The translations under genes and the position numbers were made by a program. DNA of 64,000 nt from positions 62,001-126,000 of the forward strand of contig NZ_QVTD01000006.1 of the NCBI RefSeq assembly GCF_003429105.1, in the 5' to 3' direction. This DNA is from Peribacillus glennii. GTDB lineage: Bacteria > Bacillota > Bacilli > Bacillales > DSM-1321. Shown here piece after piece: positions 1 to 10,194 of the stretch. The notes beneath the pieces are model-generated. The model worked only from the letters and a program-made list of their open reading frames with translations, had not been told where the DNA came from and ran no database searches. How positions within the stretch are numbered: position 1 is the first letter of the stretch; each line of letters begins with the position of its first letter.

Positions 1-2902
1 TTCCGGATGTTGCGATGAGCCGGTATCCACAATTGCTGAAACGGTGTGCGATTTGAAGGGCTTCCTGCTTATCCTTGTCCGCTACAGTCAATAGGACAGA
101 TCCATGGTCTTTTATTTGGATGCCTGATGCGACAAGGCCTTTATATAAGGCTTTTTCCAGGGTATAATCCTTGCCCATTACCTCTCCTGTAGATTTCATT
201 TCCGGCCCTAAGGTGATATCCACCCTCCGCAGCTTTGCAAAGGAGAATACAGGCACTTTTACGAATACCCCCGGCTTTTCAGGGACCAGCCCGCTTGTGT
301 AGCCCAATGATTGCAAGGAGTTTCCAAGGATGGCCTTTGTGGCCAGGTTAGCCATCGGGACGTTTGTAATCTTGCTTAAAAAAGGCACCGTACGGCTTGA
401 GCGCGGATTGACCTCAATGACAAAAACTTCATCGCCGCTCACAACATATTGGATATTTAATAGTCCGATAATGTTTAAGCCCTTTGCCAGCTTTGATGTA
501 TAATCCACAATTTTATCTTTGATTTCGTTTGACAGACTCTGAGGAGGGTAAACCGCAATGGAGTCGCCTGAATGGACTCCTGCGCGTTCGATATGCTCCA
601 TAATCCCTGGGATAACCACATCTGTTCCGTCTGAAATAGCATCCACTTCAATCTCCTTTCCGGTCAAGTAACGATCGATCAATACCGGATGGTCCGGATT
701 GATTTTCACTGCATTTTCCATATAGTAAAGCAGTTCATTTTGTTTATAAACGATTTCCATTGCCCTGCCGCCAAGGACATAAGAAGGCCTTACCAATACT
801 GGATATCCAATGCCCTCAGCTATCTGGACAGCCTGATTAACCGAAGTGGCCGTTTTTCCTTTTGGCTGCGGAATGCCCAGTGCCCGGAGTGCCTGTTCAA
901 ATTTATCCCGATTTTCTGCCCGGTCCAGGTCCTCAAGGGATGTTCCCAGAATATTCACTCCTCGTTCTACAAGCTTTGCAGCTAGATTGATTGCTGTCTG
1001 GCCTCCGAATTGGACGACGACACCCATTGGTTTTTCCAGATCAATGATATGCATGACATCCTCAATTGCCAATGGCTCGAAATAAAGCTTATCGGAGATG
1101 CTGAAATCGGTTGAGACTGTTTCCGGATTATTGTTGATGATAATGGCCTCATACCCCGCTTCTTTTATCGCCCAGACGGAATGTACGGTCGCATAGTCAA
1201 ATTCGACCCCCTGCCCAATCCTGATAGGACCTGATCCTAAAACGACCACACTTTCACGGTTTGTCACAACAGACTCGTTTTCTTCCTCATATGTCCCGTA
1301 AAAATAAGGAGTTTCGGATTCAAATTCGGCAGCACATGTATCTACCATTTTATAAACCGGAACAATCCCTTTGCCTTTACGCCATTCGTAGACGGAGCGT
1401 TCATCAGTTTTCCATAGCCCGGCAAGTGTCGCATCCGAGAAGCCCATCCCTTTCGCTTTAATGGCAATTTCATGGTCAAAAGGGTTTTCCCGCAATGTTT
1501 CTTCAAACGCGACAATTTTATGGAGCTTATGAAGGAAAAACAGGTCAATCCTGCTCCATTCATGAATGGCGTCAATACTGGTCCCTCTTCTTAACGCTTC
1601 CCCGATATAAAATAACCGTTCATCCCCTGCTGTCCGGATTCGTTTTTCGATAAGGCGGTCGCTGGCTGGTTCGCCCAGTTCTATATGGAACAATCCCCCC
1701 TCAAGCGAGCGGACTGCCTTTAAGATGGACTCTTCAAACGTCCTGCCGATAGCCATGACTTCCCCGGTCGCTTTCATTTGCGTCCCGAGTTTGCGATTGG
1801 CCGACTCGAATTTATCAAATGGCCAGCGCGGAATTTTCGTCACCACATAATCTAGGGCAGGCTCAAAGCTGGCATACGTCTTTCCTGTTACCGGATTCAT
1901 CATCTCGTCAAGCGTCAGGCCGACTGCAATCTTGGCGGCAAGCTTTGCGATAGGATATCCTGTCGCTTTTGAGGCGAGCGCTGATGACCGGCTGACACGC
2001 GGGTTGACTTCAATAACATAATACTGAAAGCTGTATGGATCCAAAGCGAGCTGTACGTTACAACCTCCCTCTATTTTAAGTGCCCGGATAATTTTCAAAG
2101 AGGCATTGCGCAGCATCTGATATTCCCGGTCGCTAAGCGTTTGGCTCGGTGCCACCACAATGGAATCCCCTGTATGGATTCCTACAGGATCGAAGTTTTC
2201 CATATTACAGACAACAATCGCGTTATCATTTCTGTCTCTCATAACCTCGTATTCTATTTCCTTGAAGCCGGCGATGCTTTTTTCAAGCAGGCATTGATGC
2301 ACCGGACTGCTTTTTAATCCGCCCGTTACGATTTCCACCAGCTCTTCTTCGTTCGCGCAGATGCCCCCGCCTGTCCCCCCAAGCGTAAAAGCAGGACGAA
2401 CGATGACCGGATAATCTACCCGTTCGACAAATTGGAGGGCTTCTGCTACAGAATGGACGATATCACTGTCAGGAACCGGTTCCCCCAATTCATTCATGAG
2501 CGTCCGGAATAAATCTCTGTCCTCAGCCCTTTCAATTGCTGAAAGCTCTGTTCCAAGAATTTTGACTCCGCATTCCTCCAGCACTCCCGCGTTTGCCAGT
2601 TCCACTGCCATATTAAGGCCTGTCTGCCCGCCCAATGTCGGCAGCAAGGCATCCGGCCGCTCTTTGCGGATGATTTTGCTGACGAATTCCAGCGTAATCG
2701 GTTCAATATACACTTTATCCGCTATTTCCGTATCGGTCATGATTGTTGCAGGATTTGAGTTGATAAGGATTACTTTGTAACCTTCCTCTTTTAAGGCGAT
2801 GCATGCTTGTGTGCCGGCATAATCGAATTCAGCTGCCTGTCCGATGACGATAGGGCCGGAACCAATGACCAGGATGGTTTTTATATCTGTACGTTTTGGC
2901 AT
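1..2902 (-). CDS. carB: Carbamoyl-phosphate synthase large subunit (3' end cut by window edge)
   Basis: This subunit makes carbamoyl phosphate from bicarbonate, ATP and ammonia supplied by CarA, feeding pyrimidine synthesis. The visible 967 residues read without a stop to the window edge. The first ATP-grasp half begins near residue 10 ([19 protein letters not shown]), and the same pattern recurs in the second half ([19 protein letters not shown]), the hallmark internal duplication. The family is about 1,070 residues long, so roughly the last 100, most of the MGS-like regulatory domain, lie outside the window. The ATG at 2902 overlaps the end of carA by 22 bases, which suggests translational coupling. 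It is the last visible gene of the PyrR-controlled operon. Confidence 0.97.
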   Translation of the reverse strand, partial: MPKRTDIKTILVIGSGPIVIGQAAEFDYAGTQACIALKEEGYKVILINSNPATIMTDTEIADKVYIEPITLEFVSKIIRKERPDALLPTLGGQTGLNMAVELANAGVLEECGVKILGTELSAIERAEDRDLFRTLMNELGEPVPDSDIVHSVAEALQFVERVDYPVIVRPAFTLGGTGGGICANEEELVEIVTGGLKSSPVHQCLLEKSIAGFKEIEYEVMRDRNDNAIVVCNMENFDPVGIHTGDSIVVAPSQTLSDREYQMLRNASLKIIRALKIEGGCNVQLALDPYSFQYYVIEVNPRVSRSSALASKATGYPIAKLAAKIAVGLTLDEMMNPVTGKTYASFEPALDYVVTKIPRWPFDKFESANRKLGTQMKATGEVMAIGRTFEESILKAVRSLEGGLFHIELGEPASDRLIEKRIRTAGDERLFYIGEALRRGTSIDAIHEWSRIDLFFLHKLHKIVAFEETLRENPFDHEIAIKAKGMGFSDATLAGLWKTDERSVYEWRKGKGIVPVYKMVDTCAAEFESETPYFYGTYEEENESVVTNRESVVVLGSGPIRIGQGVEFDYATVHSVWAIKEAGYEAIIINNNPETVSTDFSISDKLYFEPLAIEDVMHIIDLEKPMGVVVQFGGQTAINLAAKLVERGVNILGTSLEDLDRAENRDKFEQALRALGIPQPKGKTATSVNQAVQIAEGIGYPVLVRPSYVLGGRAMEIVYKQNELLYYMENAVKINPDHPVLIDRYLTGKEIEVDAISDGTDVVIPGIMEHIERAGVHSGDSIAVYPPQSLSNEIKDKIVDYTSKLAKGLNIIGLLNIQYVVSGDEVFVIEVNPRSSRTVPFLSKITNVPMANLATKAILGNSLQSLGYTSGLVPEKPGVFVKVPVFSFAKLRRVDITLGPEMKSTGEVMGKDYTLEKALYKGLVASGIQIKDHGSVLLTVADKDKQEALQIAHRFSNCGYRLIATSG

Positions 2903-3987
2903 TTTGCTTCCCCTTCCTCTTTTTCAGATTCAATCATGCTCAAAAATTCATCAAATAAGTAATTGGCATCAACAGGGCCCGGTGACGCTTCAGGATGGTA
3001 TTGGACTGTAAAGGCCGGATATTCTTTATGTTTTAACCCTTCGATTGTTTTGTCATTTAAAGCAATATGTGTGACTTCGAGATTTGTACGTTCAATAGAC
3101 TCACGCTGGACCGTATACCCATGGTTTTGGGAGGTTAACGCCACTTTTCCGGTTCTAAGATCTTGGACCGGATGATTGGAGCCGCGGTGTCCAAATTTCA
3201 TTTTTTCTGTGTCGGCCCGGTTCGCAAGGGCAAACAGCTGGTGTCCGAGGCAAATCCCGAATAATGGCACCTTACCCTGGATGCCCTGTATCATTTCTAT
3301 CGCTTCCGGCACATCTTTCGGATTGCCTGGCCCATTTGATAGCATCACGCCGTCCGGGTTCAAGAGCAAGATTTCGCTGGCGGTGACATTGTATGGCAAC
3401 ACAACGACATCACAATCCCTGTCATTCAATTCCCGCAGGATACCATGTTTCATTCCGAAATCTACCAGGGCAATCCTTTTGCCTCTTCCCGGGCTTGGGT
3501 AGGCTGTTTTCGTAGAAACGCGTTTGACTTGGTCGGTAGGCGCAACCGTGGCTTTCAGTTGCTCAATAATTTCCTCCGGTTTTTTTTCAATTCTGCATAT
3601 CGCGCCTTTGAGCGTTCCGTGCCGTCGAATGATTCTTGTTAATTTTCTTGTATCAATTCCGCTGATTCCGGGTATGCCTTTCGATTTTAACATTTCATCC
3701 AACGAAATCTCGTTCCTCCAATTGGAAGGGCAGTCTGCTGCTTCCTTGACGATAAACCCTGAAATGGCAGGATTGATTGACTCAAAGTCATCCCGGTTTA
3801 TCCCATAATTGCCGATGAGGGGATAGGTAAGTGTGACAATCTGTCCGCAATAGGAAGGGTCAGATAAAATTTCCTGGTACCCTGTCATCCCGGTATTGAA
3901 GACAACCTCCCCGATTTTGTCCGTATCACTCCCAAAAGCTTCGCCTTTAAATACTGTGCCGTCCTCCAAAATGAGCTGCCTTTTCAT
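2881..3987 (-). CDS. carA: Carbamoyl-phosphate synthase small (glutaminase) subunit
   Basis: This subunit hydrolyses glutamine and channels ammonia to CarB. The protein is 368 residues. The N-terminal CPSase domain opens [20 protein letters not shown]. The class I glutaminase has its nucleophile Cys246 in GICLGHQ and the His-Glu pair in HPEASPGP. An upstream in-frame start would add 23 residues inside pyrC. I chose the ATG at 3987 because it matches the family N-terminus, follows an AAAGGA site and forms an ATGA overlap with the pyrC stop. In B. subtilis this pyrimidine-operon enzyme is called PyrAA. Confidence 0.97.
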   Translation of the reverse strand: MKRQLILEDGTVFKGEAFGSDTDKIGEVVFNTGMTGYQEILSDPSYCGQIVTLTYPLIGNYGINRDDFESINPAISGFIVKEAADCPSNWRNEISLDEMLKSKGIPGISGIDTRKLTRIIRRHGTLKGAICRIEKKPEEIIEQLKATVAPTDQVKRVSTKTAYPSPGRGKRIALVDFGMKHGILRELNDRDCDVVVLPYNVTASEILLLNPDGVMLSNGPGNPKDVPEAIEMIQGIQGKVPLFGICLGHQLFALANRADTEKMKFGHRGSNHPVQDLRTGKVALTSQNHGYTVQRESIERTNLEVTHIALNDKTIEGLKHKEYPAFTVQYHPEASPGPVDANYLFDEFLSMIESEKEEGEAKCQNVQI

Positions 3988-5270
3988 TGGTTTACACGTC
4001 CTTTTTCCCAAGCTATTTTGCCTTCCGCAATTGTCATCACCGGCCATCCAGCGCAAACCTTCCCGTTGAAAGGAGTGTTTTTGCCTTTTGATGCAAACTC
4101 GGTGCTGTCGATCCGTTTTTCTGTTTCAAGGTCCAGCAGGACAATATCTGCCTTTTCTCCCACACGAAGCTGCCCAAAAGGCAGAGAAAAGCTTTCTGCA
4201 GGCTTTACAGTCAAGAAGTCGACCAATTGTTTCAGGGTGAAAATTCCATTCTCTACAAACTCGGTATACAAGAGTGGGAATGCCGTTTCCAACCCGACAA
4301 TTCCAAAGGGCGCGAGGATCATTCCTTCAGCTTTTTCTTCCTCTGTGTGGGGAGCATGGTCCGTCGCGATAAAATCGATCGTTCCGTCGAGCAGGCCTTC
4401 TATGAGAGCCTGCCTGTCGTCCCTTCCTCTTAAGGGGGGATTCATTTTATAATTGGGGTCAAGCCCCGGAATATCTTCATCACAAAGGAGCAGGTGGTGA
4501 GGGGTTACTTCCGCGGTAACTTTGATGCCGGCCCGTTTTGCATCTCTTACAACTCTTACAGATTCCTTAGTACTGATATGGCAAACATGGTAATGGCAAT
4601 CCGCCGCCTCGGCCAAAAGTACATCCCTGGCAATTTGCACGGATTCACATACAGATGGGATCCCGTTCAAGCCCGCAGCCTCGGAAAATGTGCCTTCATG
4701 GACAGAGCCTTTATTAATTAACGTATTATCTTCACAATGGGCCACGATCGGCATATTCAATGCAGCTGCTTTTTTCATGGCAGAAAGCATCATTCCTGCC
4801 TCCTGGACGCCTACTCCATCATCTGTGAAAGCGAATGCACCCGCTTCCTTCAGACCTTCGAAATCCGTCATTTGTTTGCCAAGCTCACGGATCGTAATGG
4901 AAGCGTAAGGGAGGACCCTTACATGTGCCGTTTCTTCAATTCTGTTCATCAGCCAGTTCATTTGCTCTTTACTATCAGGCACCGGACGCGTATTCGGCAT
5001 CGCGGCGACTGTAGTAAATCCACCCCTTGCAGCTGCCATTGTTCCAGTCTCGATCGTCTCTTTCTTCTCTCCGCCAGGCTCGCGCAAGTGTACATGGAGA
5101 TCTATAAAGCCGGGGGCGATGAAATTCCTCCCTGCATCAATTACATCATTTTCCGCGGCAGGGATATTTTCTGCAATTTCGGTAATTACGCCGCTATCAA
5201 AGGCCACTTCTGCCTTGACAAGGTTTCCTTCGTTATCGAGCAATACTCCATTTTTGATGATTGTTCTCAT
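3984..5270 (-). CDS. pyrC: Dihydroorotase
   Basis: It cyclises N-carbamoyl-aspartate to dihydroorotate, the third step of UMP synthesis. The 428-residue protein is a class I amidohydrolase. The zinc-binding HxH lies in [12 protein letters not shown] near residue 60. Later metal and active-site motifs are visible (AHCED, CHIST, ATDHAPH). It overlaps pyrB by 38 bases upstream and carA by 4 bases downstream (ATGA), so the genes are translated as a tight unit under the pyr attenuators. Confidence 0.97.
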   Translation of the reverse strand: MRTIIKNGVLLDNEGNLVKAEVAFDSGVITEIAENIPAAENDVIDAGRNFIAPGFIDLHVHLREPGGEKKETIETGTMAAARGGFTTVAAMPNTRPVPDSKEQMNWLMNRIEETAHVRVLPYASITIRELGKQMTDFEGLKEAGAFAFTDDGVGVQEAGMMLSAMKKAAALNMPIVAHCEDNTLINKGSVHEGTFSEAAGLNGIPSVCESVQIARDVLLAEAADCHYHVCHISTKESVRVVRDAKRAGIKVTAEVTPHHLLLCDEDIPGLDPNYKMNPPLRGRDDRQALIEGLLDGTIDFIATDHAPHTEEEKAEGMILAPFGIVGLETAFPLLYTEFVENGIFTLKQLVDFLTVKPAESFSLPFGQLRVGEKADIVLLDLETEKRIDSTEFASKGKNTPFNGKVCAGWPVMTIAEGKIAWEKGRVNQ

Positions 5271-6168
5271 AAACGGTTCCTCCCTTTGCCTGTTCTAACG
5301 ATCTTTTCAAAACAGCCATCCTGATATAAACGCCGTTTTCCATTTGTTTAAAAATCCTTGCGCGTCTGCATTCCACCAGGTCACTATCGATTTCCACACC
5401 CCTGTTAATCGGGGCCGGATGCATGATAATCGCCCTTGGCTTCATGCTTTTTTCGCGTGCCTTTGTTAAACCGAATCTTTCCAAATAATCCGCATTTGTT
5501 CGATGATGGTTTTGAGCGTGCCGTTCATGCTGTATCCTAAGCAGCATGACGACATCAGCAGTTTTAACGGCAGTATCCATATCTTCGTAAGCACCATTGC
5601 CAATCCTCTCATCAAACCATTCAGGCGGGCCTGAAAAGACTACATTGGCCCCGAGCCGCTTTAACGCATCGGCATTTGACCTGGCTACGCGGCTATGGCG
5701 GATATCCCCGATGATGGCAACCTTGATGCCATTAAAGCCGCCAAACTCTTGTTTGATTGTCATTAAATCAAGCAGCGATTGTGTGGGGTGATGTCCGCAG
5801 CCATCTCCTGCATTGATGACAGCGATGTTCAGCCTGCCAGCCAGTTCTGCAAAATAAGCATCCTGTTCATGCCTGATCACCAGTGCATTTACCCCAATGG
5901 CTTCGAGCGTCCTGGCAGTATCGTACAGAGTTTCACCCTTTAGGACACTTGAAGTTCCGGCGTCAAAAGGGATCACCTGCAGTCCCAATTTCCTTTCCGC
6001 CATTTCAAAGCTGCTTTTTGTGCGGGTGCTTGGCTCAAAAAAGAGATTGGCCACATAAGTTGGTCGATCGGGGAACCAGCCTTCCCCGGCAGCGAAATCC
6101 TGGGCCTGCCCGATGATTTCCTCGATCTCAAGTACGGATAGTGCATTCATAGTCAGTAAATTCCTCAT
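5233..6168 (-). CDS. pyrB: Aspartate carbamoyltransferase catalytic chain
   Basis: It joins carbamoyl phosphate and aspartate in the first committed pyrimidine step. The 311-residue protein shows the carbamoyl-phosphate loop [24 protein letters not shown], and the C-terminal [12 protein letters not shown]. The frame is open for 50 codons upstream. I chose the ATG at 6168 because it begins [11 protein letters not shown] as in the family and follows a GGGGGC site. No regulatory chain (PyrI) is nearby, as usual in Bacillus. It lies behind an attenuator with a PyrR site and an intrinsic terminator. Confidence 0.97.
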   Translation of the reverse strand: MRNLLTMNALSVLEIEEIIGQAQDFAAGEGWFPDRPTYVANLFFEPSTRTKSSFEMAERKLGLQVIPFDAGTSSVLKGETLYDTARTLEAIGVNALVIRHEQDAYFAELAGRLNIAVINAGDGCGHHPTQSLLDLMTIKQEFGGFNGIKVAIIGDIRHSRVARSNADALKRLGANVVFSGPPEWFDERIGNGAYEDMDTAVKTADVVMLLRIQHERHAQNHHRTNADYLERFGLTKAREKSMKPRAIIMHPAPINRGVEIDSDLVECRRARIFKQMENGVYIRMAVLKRSLEQAKGGTVYENNHQKWSIAR

Positions 6169-6208
6169 GAATCTGCCCCCTTTGATTACTTTCATCCCAA
6201 TTCCAGGG

Positions 6209-6246
6209 CAAAAAAATACCCTGGGCCAAAGATTGGGTCCAGGGTG
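6209..6246 (-). terminator. Attenuator terminator in the pyrB leader
   Basis: On the minus strand a stem ACCCTGG / CCAGGGT, extended imperfectly through the CC/GG positions, is followed by seven T. It lies just before the pyrB ribosome site and downstream of a PyrR box, the usual arrangement of the third pyr attenuator. Confidence 0.88.
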
Positions 6247-6329
6247 AAAAAGTGCGGGAAAAGGATTGGAAGGATGCAGAAACCCGTTCTGCAGTCCGTC
6301 CAAACTTCTTTTTCGCACCCACCCTTTTA

Positions 6330-6343
6330 AGCCTCTCTGGACT
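6330..6343 (-). promoter_or_regulatory. PyrR binding loop, pyrP-pyrB leader
   Basis: The minus strand reads AGTCCAGAGAGGCT, a full match to the known PyrR RNA-binding consensus ARUCCNGNGAGGYU. When UMP-PyrR binds this loop, an anti-antiterminator hairpin is held and the terminator at 6209-6246 forms. Confidence 0.93.
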
Positions 6344-6374
6344 TCTTTTAAAAGGTGAATATTCTATTAAAGGT

Positions 6375-7685
6375 TTACTTCTCTTCTACAAACATCTGGC
6401 CGGCATTGGACCTGCCTGGAAGGATCAGGTTCAAAAGAACACCGATGATTGCTGCAAGCGCCATTCCTGAAAGCGAAACTGCATCCGACAGCTTTACATA
6501 TGCACCGCCTACCCCAATGACCAGGATTACGGACGCAATGATGAGATTTCTGTTGTTTCCAAAATCAACTTTATTATCAATCAGCATACGCAGGCCGCTG
6601 GATGCGATAATCCCGAAAAGCAGAATGGAGATGCCCCCCATGACAGCCTGAGGTATGGAACTGATTACTGCTGAAATTTTCCCGATGAAACCGAACAGGA
6701 TCGCAATGACTCCTGCCCCGCCGATGATGTAAACACTAAAGGCGCGGGTGATCGCCAAGACCCCGATATTTTCCCCGTAAGAGGTGAGAGGAGGTCCGCC
6801 GATGAGCGAGCCGATCATGATCCCGACACCGTCACCTGCAATGGAACGGTGGAGGCCCGGCTTTTCGATGAAATTCTTTCCGACTACTTTACTAAGGACC
6901 ATTTGGTGGCCGATGTGTTCAGCCAGCGTGACGATTGCGACCGGCACCATGATGATGATGACTTCCCAGGATACATTTGGTGTATATGACACAAACGGAA
7001 TCATGAATTCAGGCATTTCGAACCATTTGGCTTTCGCAATCCCGCTGAAGTCGATTATTCCTGCAACATAAGCTGAGATATAGCCTGCTATAATGCCGAT
7101 CAGGATTGGTATCAGTTTAAGAAAACCTCTTAAAAAGATGGAGGAGATAATGGTTACAGCAAGCGTGATAAGCGCCACAGTAATATGCGTTGTGCTGTAG
7201 ACAAGCTTACCGGCCGGCGCACCCGGGTTTTCGTACATTGCCATATTGACTGCCGTACCTGCAAGCCCCAATCCAATTACGATGATGACGGGGCCCACGA
7301 CAACCGGCGGCAGCAGATTCATCAGCCAATTCAGGCCAACCCTTTTGATGATCAAGGCAATGATCCCATAAACAAGGCCTGCGAAGAAGCAGCCGATCAT
7401 GGCTGATTCCGGTCCGCCCAGCGCTTTTGCAGCTATGATCGGCGCTATGAAAGCGAAGGAAGACCCGAGATAGGCAGGAATCTGGCCTTTTGTGATCAGC
7501 AGATAGGATAGTGTTCCAACGCCGCTGGAAATTAACGCTATGCCCGGGCTTAATCCAACCAGGAAGGGCACTAAAACCGTCGCACCAAACATAGCGAATA
7601 AATGCTGCATACTTAAAGTTATCCATTGGGCCGGTGAGGGTACATCCCTCACATCAAGGACAACATTTTTTCTAGTTTCTTCCAC
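6375..7685 (-). CDS. pyrP: Uracil permease
   Basis: It is a membrane uracil transporter of the nucleobase:cation symporter-2 (NCS2) family, 436 residues with repeated hydrophobic segments through most of its length. The N-terminus (residues 20-50, LSMQHLFAMFGATVLVPFLV) and the NCS2-type segment GGPPLTSYGENIGVLAITR near residue 280 support the call. Start is GTG at 7685 with a GGGGGA ribosome site. The gene is placed between pyrR and pyrB as in B. subtilis, so uptake and synthesis share PyrR control. Confidence 0.95.
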   Translation of the reverse strand: MEETRKNVVLDVRDVPSPAQWITLSMQHLFAMFGATVLVPFLVGLSPGIALISSGVGTLSYLLITKGQIPAYLGSSFAFIAPIIAAKALGGPESAMIGCFFAGLVYGIIALIIKRVGLNWLMNLLPPVVVGPVIIVIGLGLAGTAVNMAMYENPGAPAGKLVYSTTHITVALITLAVTIISSIFLRGFLKLIPILIGIIAGYISAYVAGIIDFSGIAKAKWFEMPEFMIPFVSYTPNVSWEVIIIMVPVAIVTLAEHIGHQMVLSKVVGKNFIEKPGLHRSIAGDGVGIMIGSLIGGPPLTSYGENIGVLAITRAFSVYIIGGAGVIAILFGFIGKISAVISSIPQAVMGGISILLFGIIASSGLRMLIDNKVDFGNNRNLIIASVILVIGVGGAYVKLSDAVSLSGMALAAIIGVLLNLILPGRSNAGQMFVEEK

Positions 7686-7772
7686 GATAAATCCCCCTAA
7701 AACACCTGATAAGAGTCCTTTCGCGGAGAGGTAAAGAGAAAATGAAATAAATACATTTATATTCCTCTTATC

Positions 7773-7786
7773 GGCCTCTCCGGACT
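7773..7786 (-). promoter_or_regulatory. PyrR binding loop, pyrR-pyrP leader
   Basis: The minus strand reads AGTCCGGAGAGGCC, matching the PyrR consensus. The downstream strand CCTCTCC, then GGACT, can pair with GGAGAGG and AGTCC, so alternative folds are possible. Unlike the other two leaders, I see no GC stem with a T-run before pyrP. A dispersed repeat ends directly at this box. Confidence 0.88.
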
Positions 7787-7830
7787 TCCACAGGATGTGG
7801 TGACGCCAGCATTCGTCACGGATGTGACGA
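7786..7830 (-). repeat. Dispersed repeat, family 1 (copy in pyrP leader)
   Basis: Minus-strand sequence contains two short hairpins in tandem, CGTCAC-ATCC-like-GTGACG and CCACA-TCC-TGTGG. It aligns with the copy at 23914-23957, with only a few differences over about 45 bases. Its end, GTGGAAGTCC, shares bases with the PyrR box. Confidence 0.75.
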
Positions 7831-7854
7831 TTTTTAGCTAACGACCCTTCTCTT

Positions 7855-8421
<567 letters not shown>

Positions 8422-8423
8422 TT

Positions 8424-8455
8424 AAAAAATCCCCATGCCAGAGGGCATGGGGATT
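8424..8455 (-). terminator. Attenuator terminator in the pyrR leader
   Basis: On the minus strand ATCCCCATGCC-CTCT-GGCATGGGGAT is followed by six T. This is a strong intrinsic terminator between the pyrR promoter and pyrR, downstream of a PyrR box. Confidence 0.93.
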
Positions 8456-8516
8456 GCGTTGTAATCCAGGGAATCTGCTTGCTTTTTAGTCCCCTTTGAA
8501 AATCCGCTTCCTTCCC

Positions 8517-8530
8517 AGCCTCTCTGGACT
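8517..8530 (-). promoter_or_regulatory. PyrR binding loop, pyrR leader
   Basis: The minus strand reads AGTCCAGAGAGGCT, an exact consensus match, about 60 bases upstream of the leader terminator. Confidence 0.93.
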
Positions 8531-8559
8531 GTGTTAAAGGTCCTTATTTCATTAAGTCT

Positions 8560-8588
8560 ATCTTAAAAGTTATTAGCTGCCTTGTCAA
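8560..8588 (-). promoter_or_regulatory. Probable sigma-A promoter of the pyr operon
   Basis: TTGACA (8588-8583), a 17-base spacer and TAAGAT (8565-8560) are present on the minus strand. The -35 overlaps the rluD stop region. The start of transcription would fall about 20 bases before the first PyrR box. Confidence 0.8.
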
Positions 8589-9502
8589 TCACTATTTCTC
8601 AAAGAATCCAACACCCGTTCGAAATCCTCCGGAAGGGGTGCCTCGAACTCCAGATACTCACCAGTCCTTGGATGGACAAACCCTAGGATGCCTGCATGAA
8701 GGGCCTGGCCCTCTATAGTTGTCAAGGTTTTTCGCGGCCCATACTTTGGGTCTCCCGCAAGAGGGTAGCCTATATACTTCATATGTACCCGTATTTGATG
8801 TGTACGTCCGGTTTCAAGCTGGCATTCCACGAATGTAAAGGATTTGAATTTTTCAAGCACCCTGAAGTGTGTTACAGCATGCCTGGAATTCTCGTCGGTG
8901 ACGGTCATGCTCTGCCGGTCTTTCTTGTCCCGTCCTATCGGTGCGTCAATCGTTCCGTGATCATGCGGGATTACGCCATGAACAATTGCCTTGTACTTTC
9001 GGGTGACCGTTTTATCGACAAGCTGTTGGACTAGGCTTTCGTGGGCCATGTCATTTTTCGCTACCATCAACAGGCCTGATGTATCCTTATCGATCCGATG
9101 CACAATCCCCGGACGCATCACGCCATTGATTCCGGACAGGTCCTTGCAATGTGCCATCAGGCCGTTGACAAGAGTACCTGTTGTATGCCCCGGAGCCGGA
9201 TGGACCACCATGCCCCGCGGTTTGTTCACAACCAGGACATCCCCATCTTCATAATAAATTTGAAGGTCCATTTCCTCAGGCATTATATCCAGTTCTTCAA
9301 GTTCAGGAAGCTCGACTTCGATTTGGTCCCCCTCGTTGCATTTATAGTTCGTTTTGATGGCTGCTCCATTCACAAGTACGCGGCCGTCCCTGATTAACTG
9401 CTGAACAAATGATCTTGACCATTCCTCGTTCAATCCGGCCAGTACCTTGTCGATCCGCTCCCTGCCATTTGTTTCATCCAAGGTGTATCTTATGTTATCC
9501 AT
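8585..9502 (-). CDS. ylyB: RluD-family 23S rRNA pseudouridine synthase (YlyB)
   Basis: It is a predicted pseudouridine synthase acting on large-subunit rRNA. The 305 residues hold an N-terminal S4 RNA-binding domain (about 15-75) and an RluA/RluD catalytic domain. The catalytic Asp sits in [16 protein letters not shown] near residue 135. The start at 9502 overlaps the lspA stop by 8 bases. The exact target uridines cannot be read from sequence. B. subtilis calls the gene ylyB. Confidence 0.93.
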   Translation of the reverse strand: MDNIRYTLDETNGRERIDKVLAGLNEEWSRSFVQQLIRDGRVLVNGAAIKTNYKCNEGDQIEVELPELEELDIMPEEMDLQIYYEDGDVLVVNKPRGMVVHPAPGHTTGTLVNGLMAHCKDLSGINGVMRPGIVHRIDKDTSGLLMVAKNDMAHESLVQQLVDKTVTRKYKAIVHGVIPHDHGTIDAPIGRDKKDRQSMTVTDENSRHAVTHFRVLEKFKSFTFVECQLETGRTHQIRVHMKYIGYPLAGDPKYGPRKTLTTIEGQALHAGILGFVHPRTGEYLEFEAPLPEDFERVLDSLRNSD

Positions 9503-9965
9503 TCTTCTTCTCCTTCGAACGCTTTTCTTCCAGCAGCATGTAGATGATCATCAACCCCACTCCGATGGTCAGGGCCGAATCCGCAATATTGAAGATCGGG
9601 AAATTATAACTGAAAATATAGGTATTAATAAAATCGACCACTTCTTTTCTCACTATACGGTCAATAAAATTTCCAACCGCTCCCCCAAGCATCAAACCGA
9701 GCGATACTCCCAAGAGCACGCTTTCCCTGCCCATTTTCTGAAGGTAATAGACAAGGCCAATTACGACGACGATCGTAATGATATAAAAAAACCACATCTG
9801 ACCCTGTAAAATGCCCCAGGCCGCCCCACGGTTCCGGTGGGATGTTATGTATAAGAAATCCTGAATGATTACAATACTCTCCCCAAGCTCCATGTTTTTG
9901 GCGACAAGCCATTTTGTCAATTGATCAAGCATTATCACAAACAGGGCAATGAAATAATATAACAC
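9495..9965 (-). CDS. lspA: Lipoprotein signal peptidase
   Basis: It is a membrane aspartyl protease that removes signal peptides from prolipoproteins. The 156-residue protein has four hydrophobic segments. The two catalytic Asp motifs are GNFIDRI near residue 100 and FNIADSA near residue 125. The start is GTG at 9965 after GGGGGA. In B. subtilis a ylyA gene lies between ileS and lspA. Here only about 230 bases separate them and no ylyA is present. Confidence 0.96.
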   Translation of the reverse strand: MLYYFIALFVIMLDQLTKWLVAKNMELGESIVIIQDFLYITSHRNRGAAWGILQGQMWFFYIITIVVVIGLVYYLQKMGRESVLLGVSLGLMLGGAVGNFIDRIVRKEVVDFINTYIFSYNFPIFNIADSALTIGVGLMIIYMLLEEKRSKEKKNG

Positions 9966-10142
9966 CTTTTATCCCCCAAACTGTCTAAAAGTTTCCTACT
10001 GAATTGTAGCATAATCTGAAAAAATTGCCTAATTAAGTATTCAAGCGTTAAAACGTATAATTTAACGATAATTACGATAAAAGTGAAAATCCCCTTAAAA
10101 AACTTCAGTACTTTGAAGTGAATTACAAAAAAGAAATGCCCC

Positions 10143-10181
10143 TAAAAAAACAGAGCAGGAGCTTATTACGCTCCCACTCTT
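10143..10181 (-). terminator. Terminator after ileS
   Basis: On the minus strand AGAGTGGGAGC-loop-GCTCCTGCTCT is followed by GTTTTTTT, directly after the ileS stop. Confidence 0.88.
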
Positions 10182-10194
10182 TATCAGCATATTA

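Noticed and set aside
4737-5324. 195-residue plus-strand reading frame
   Set aside because: It lies wholly opposite pyrC and the pyrB end and has cysteine/histidine-rich text typical of antisense frames.
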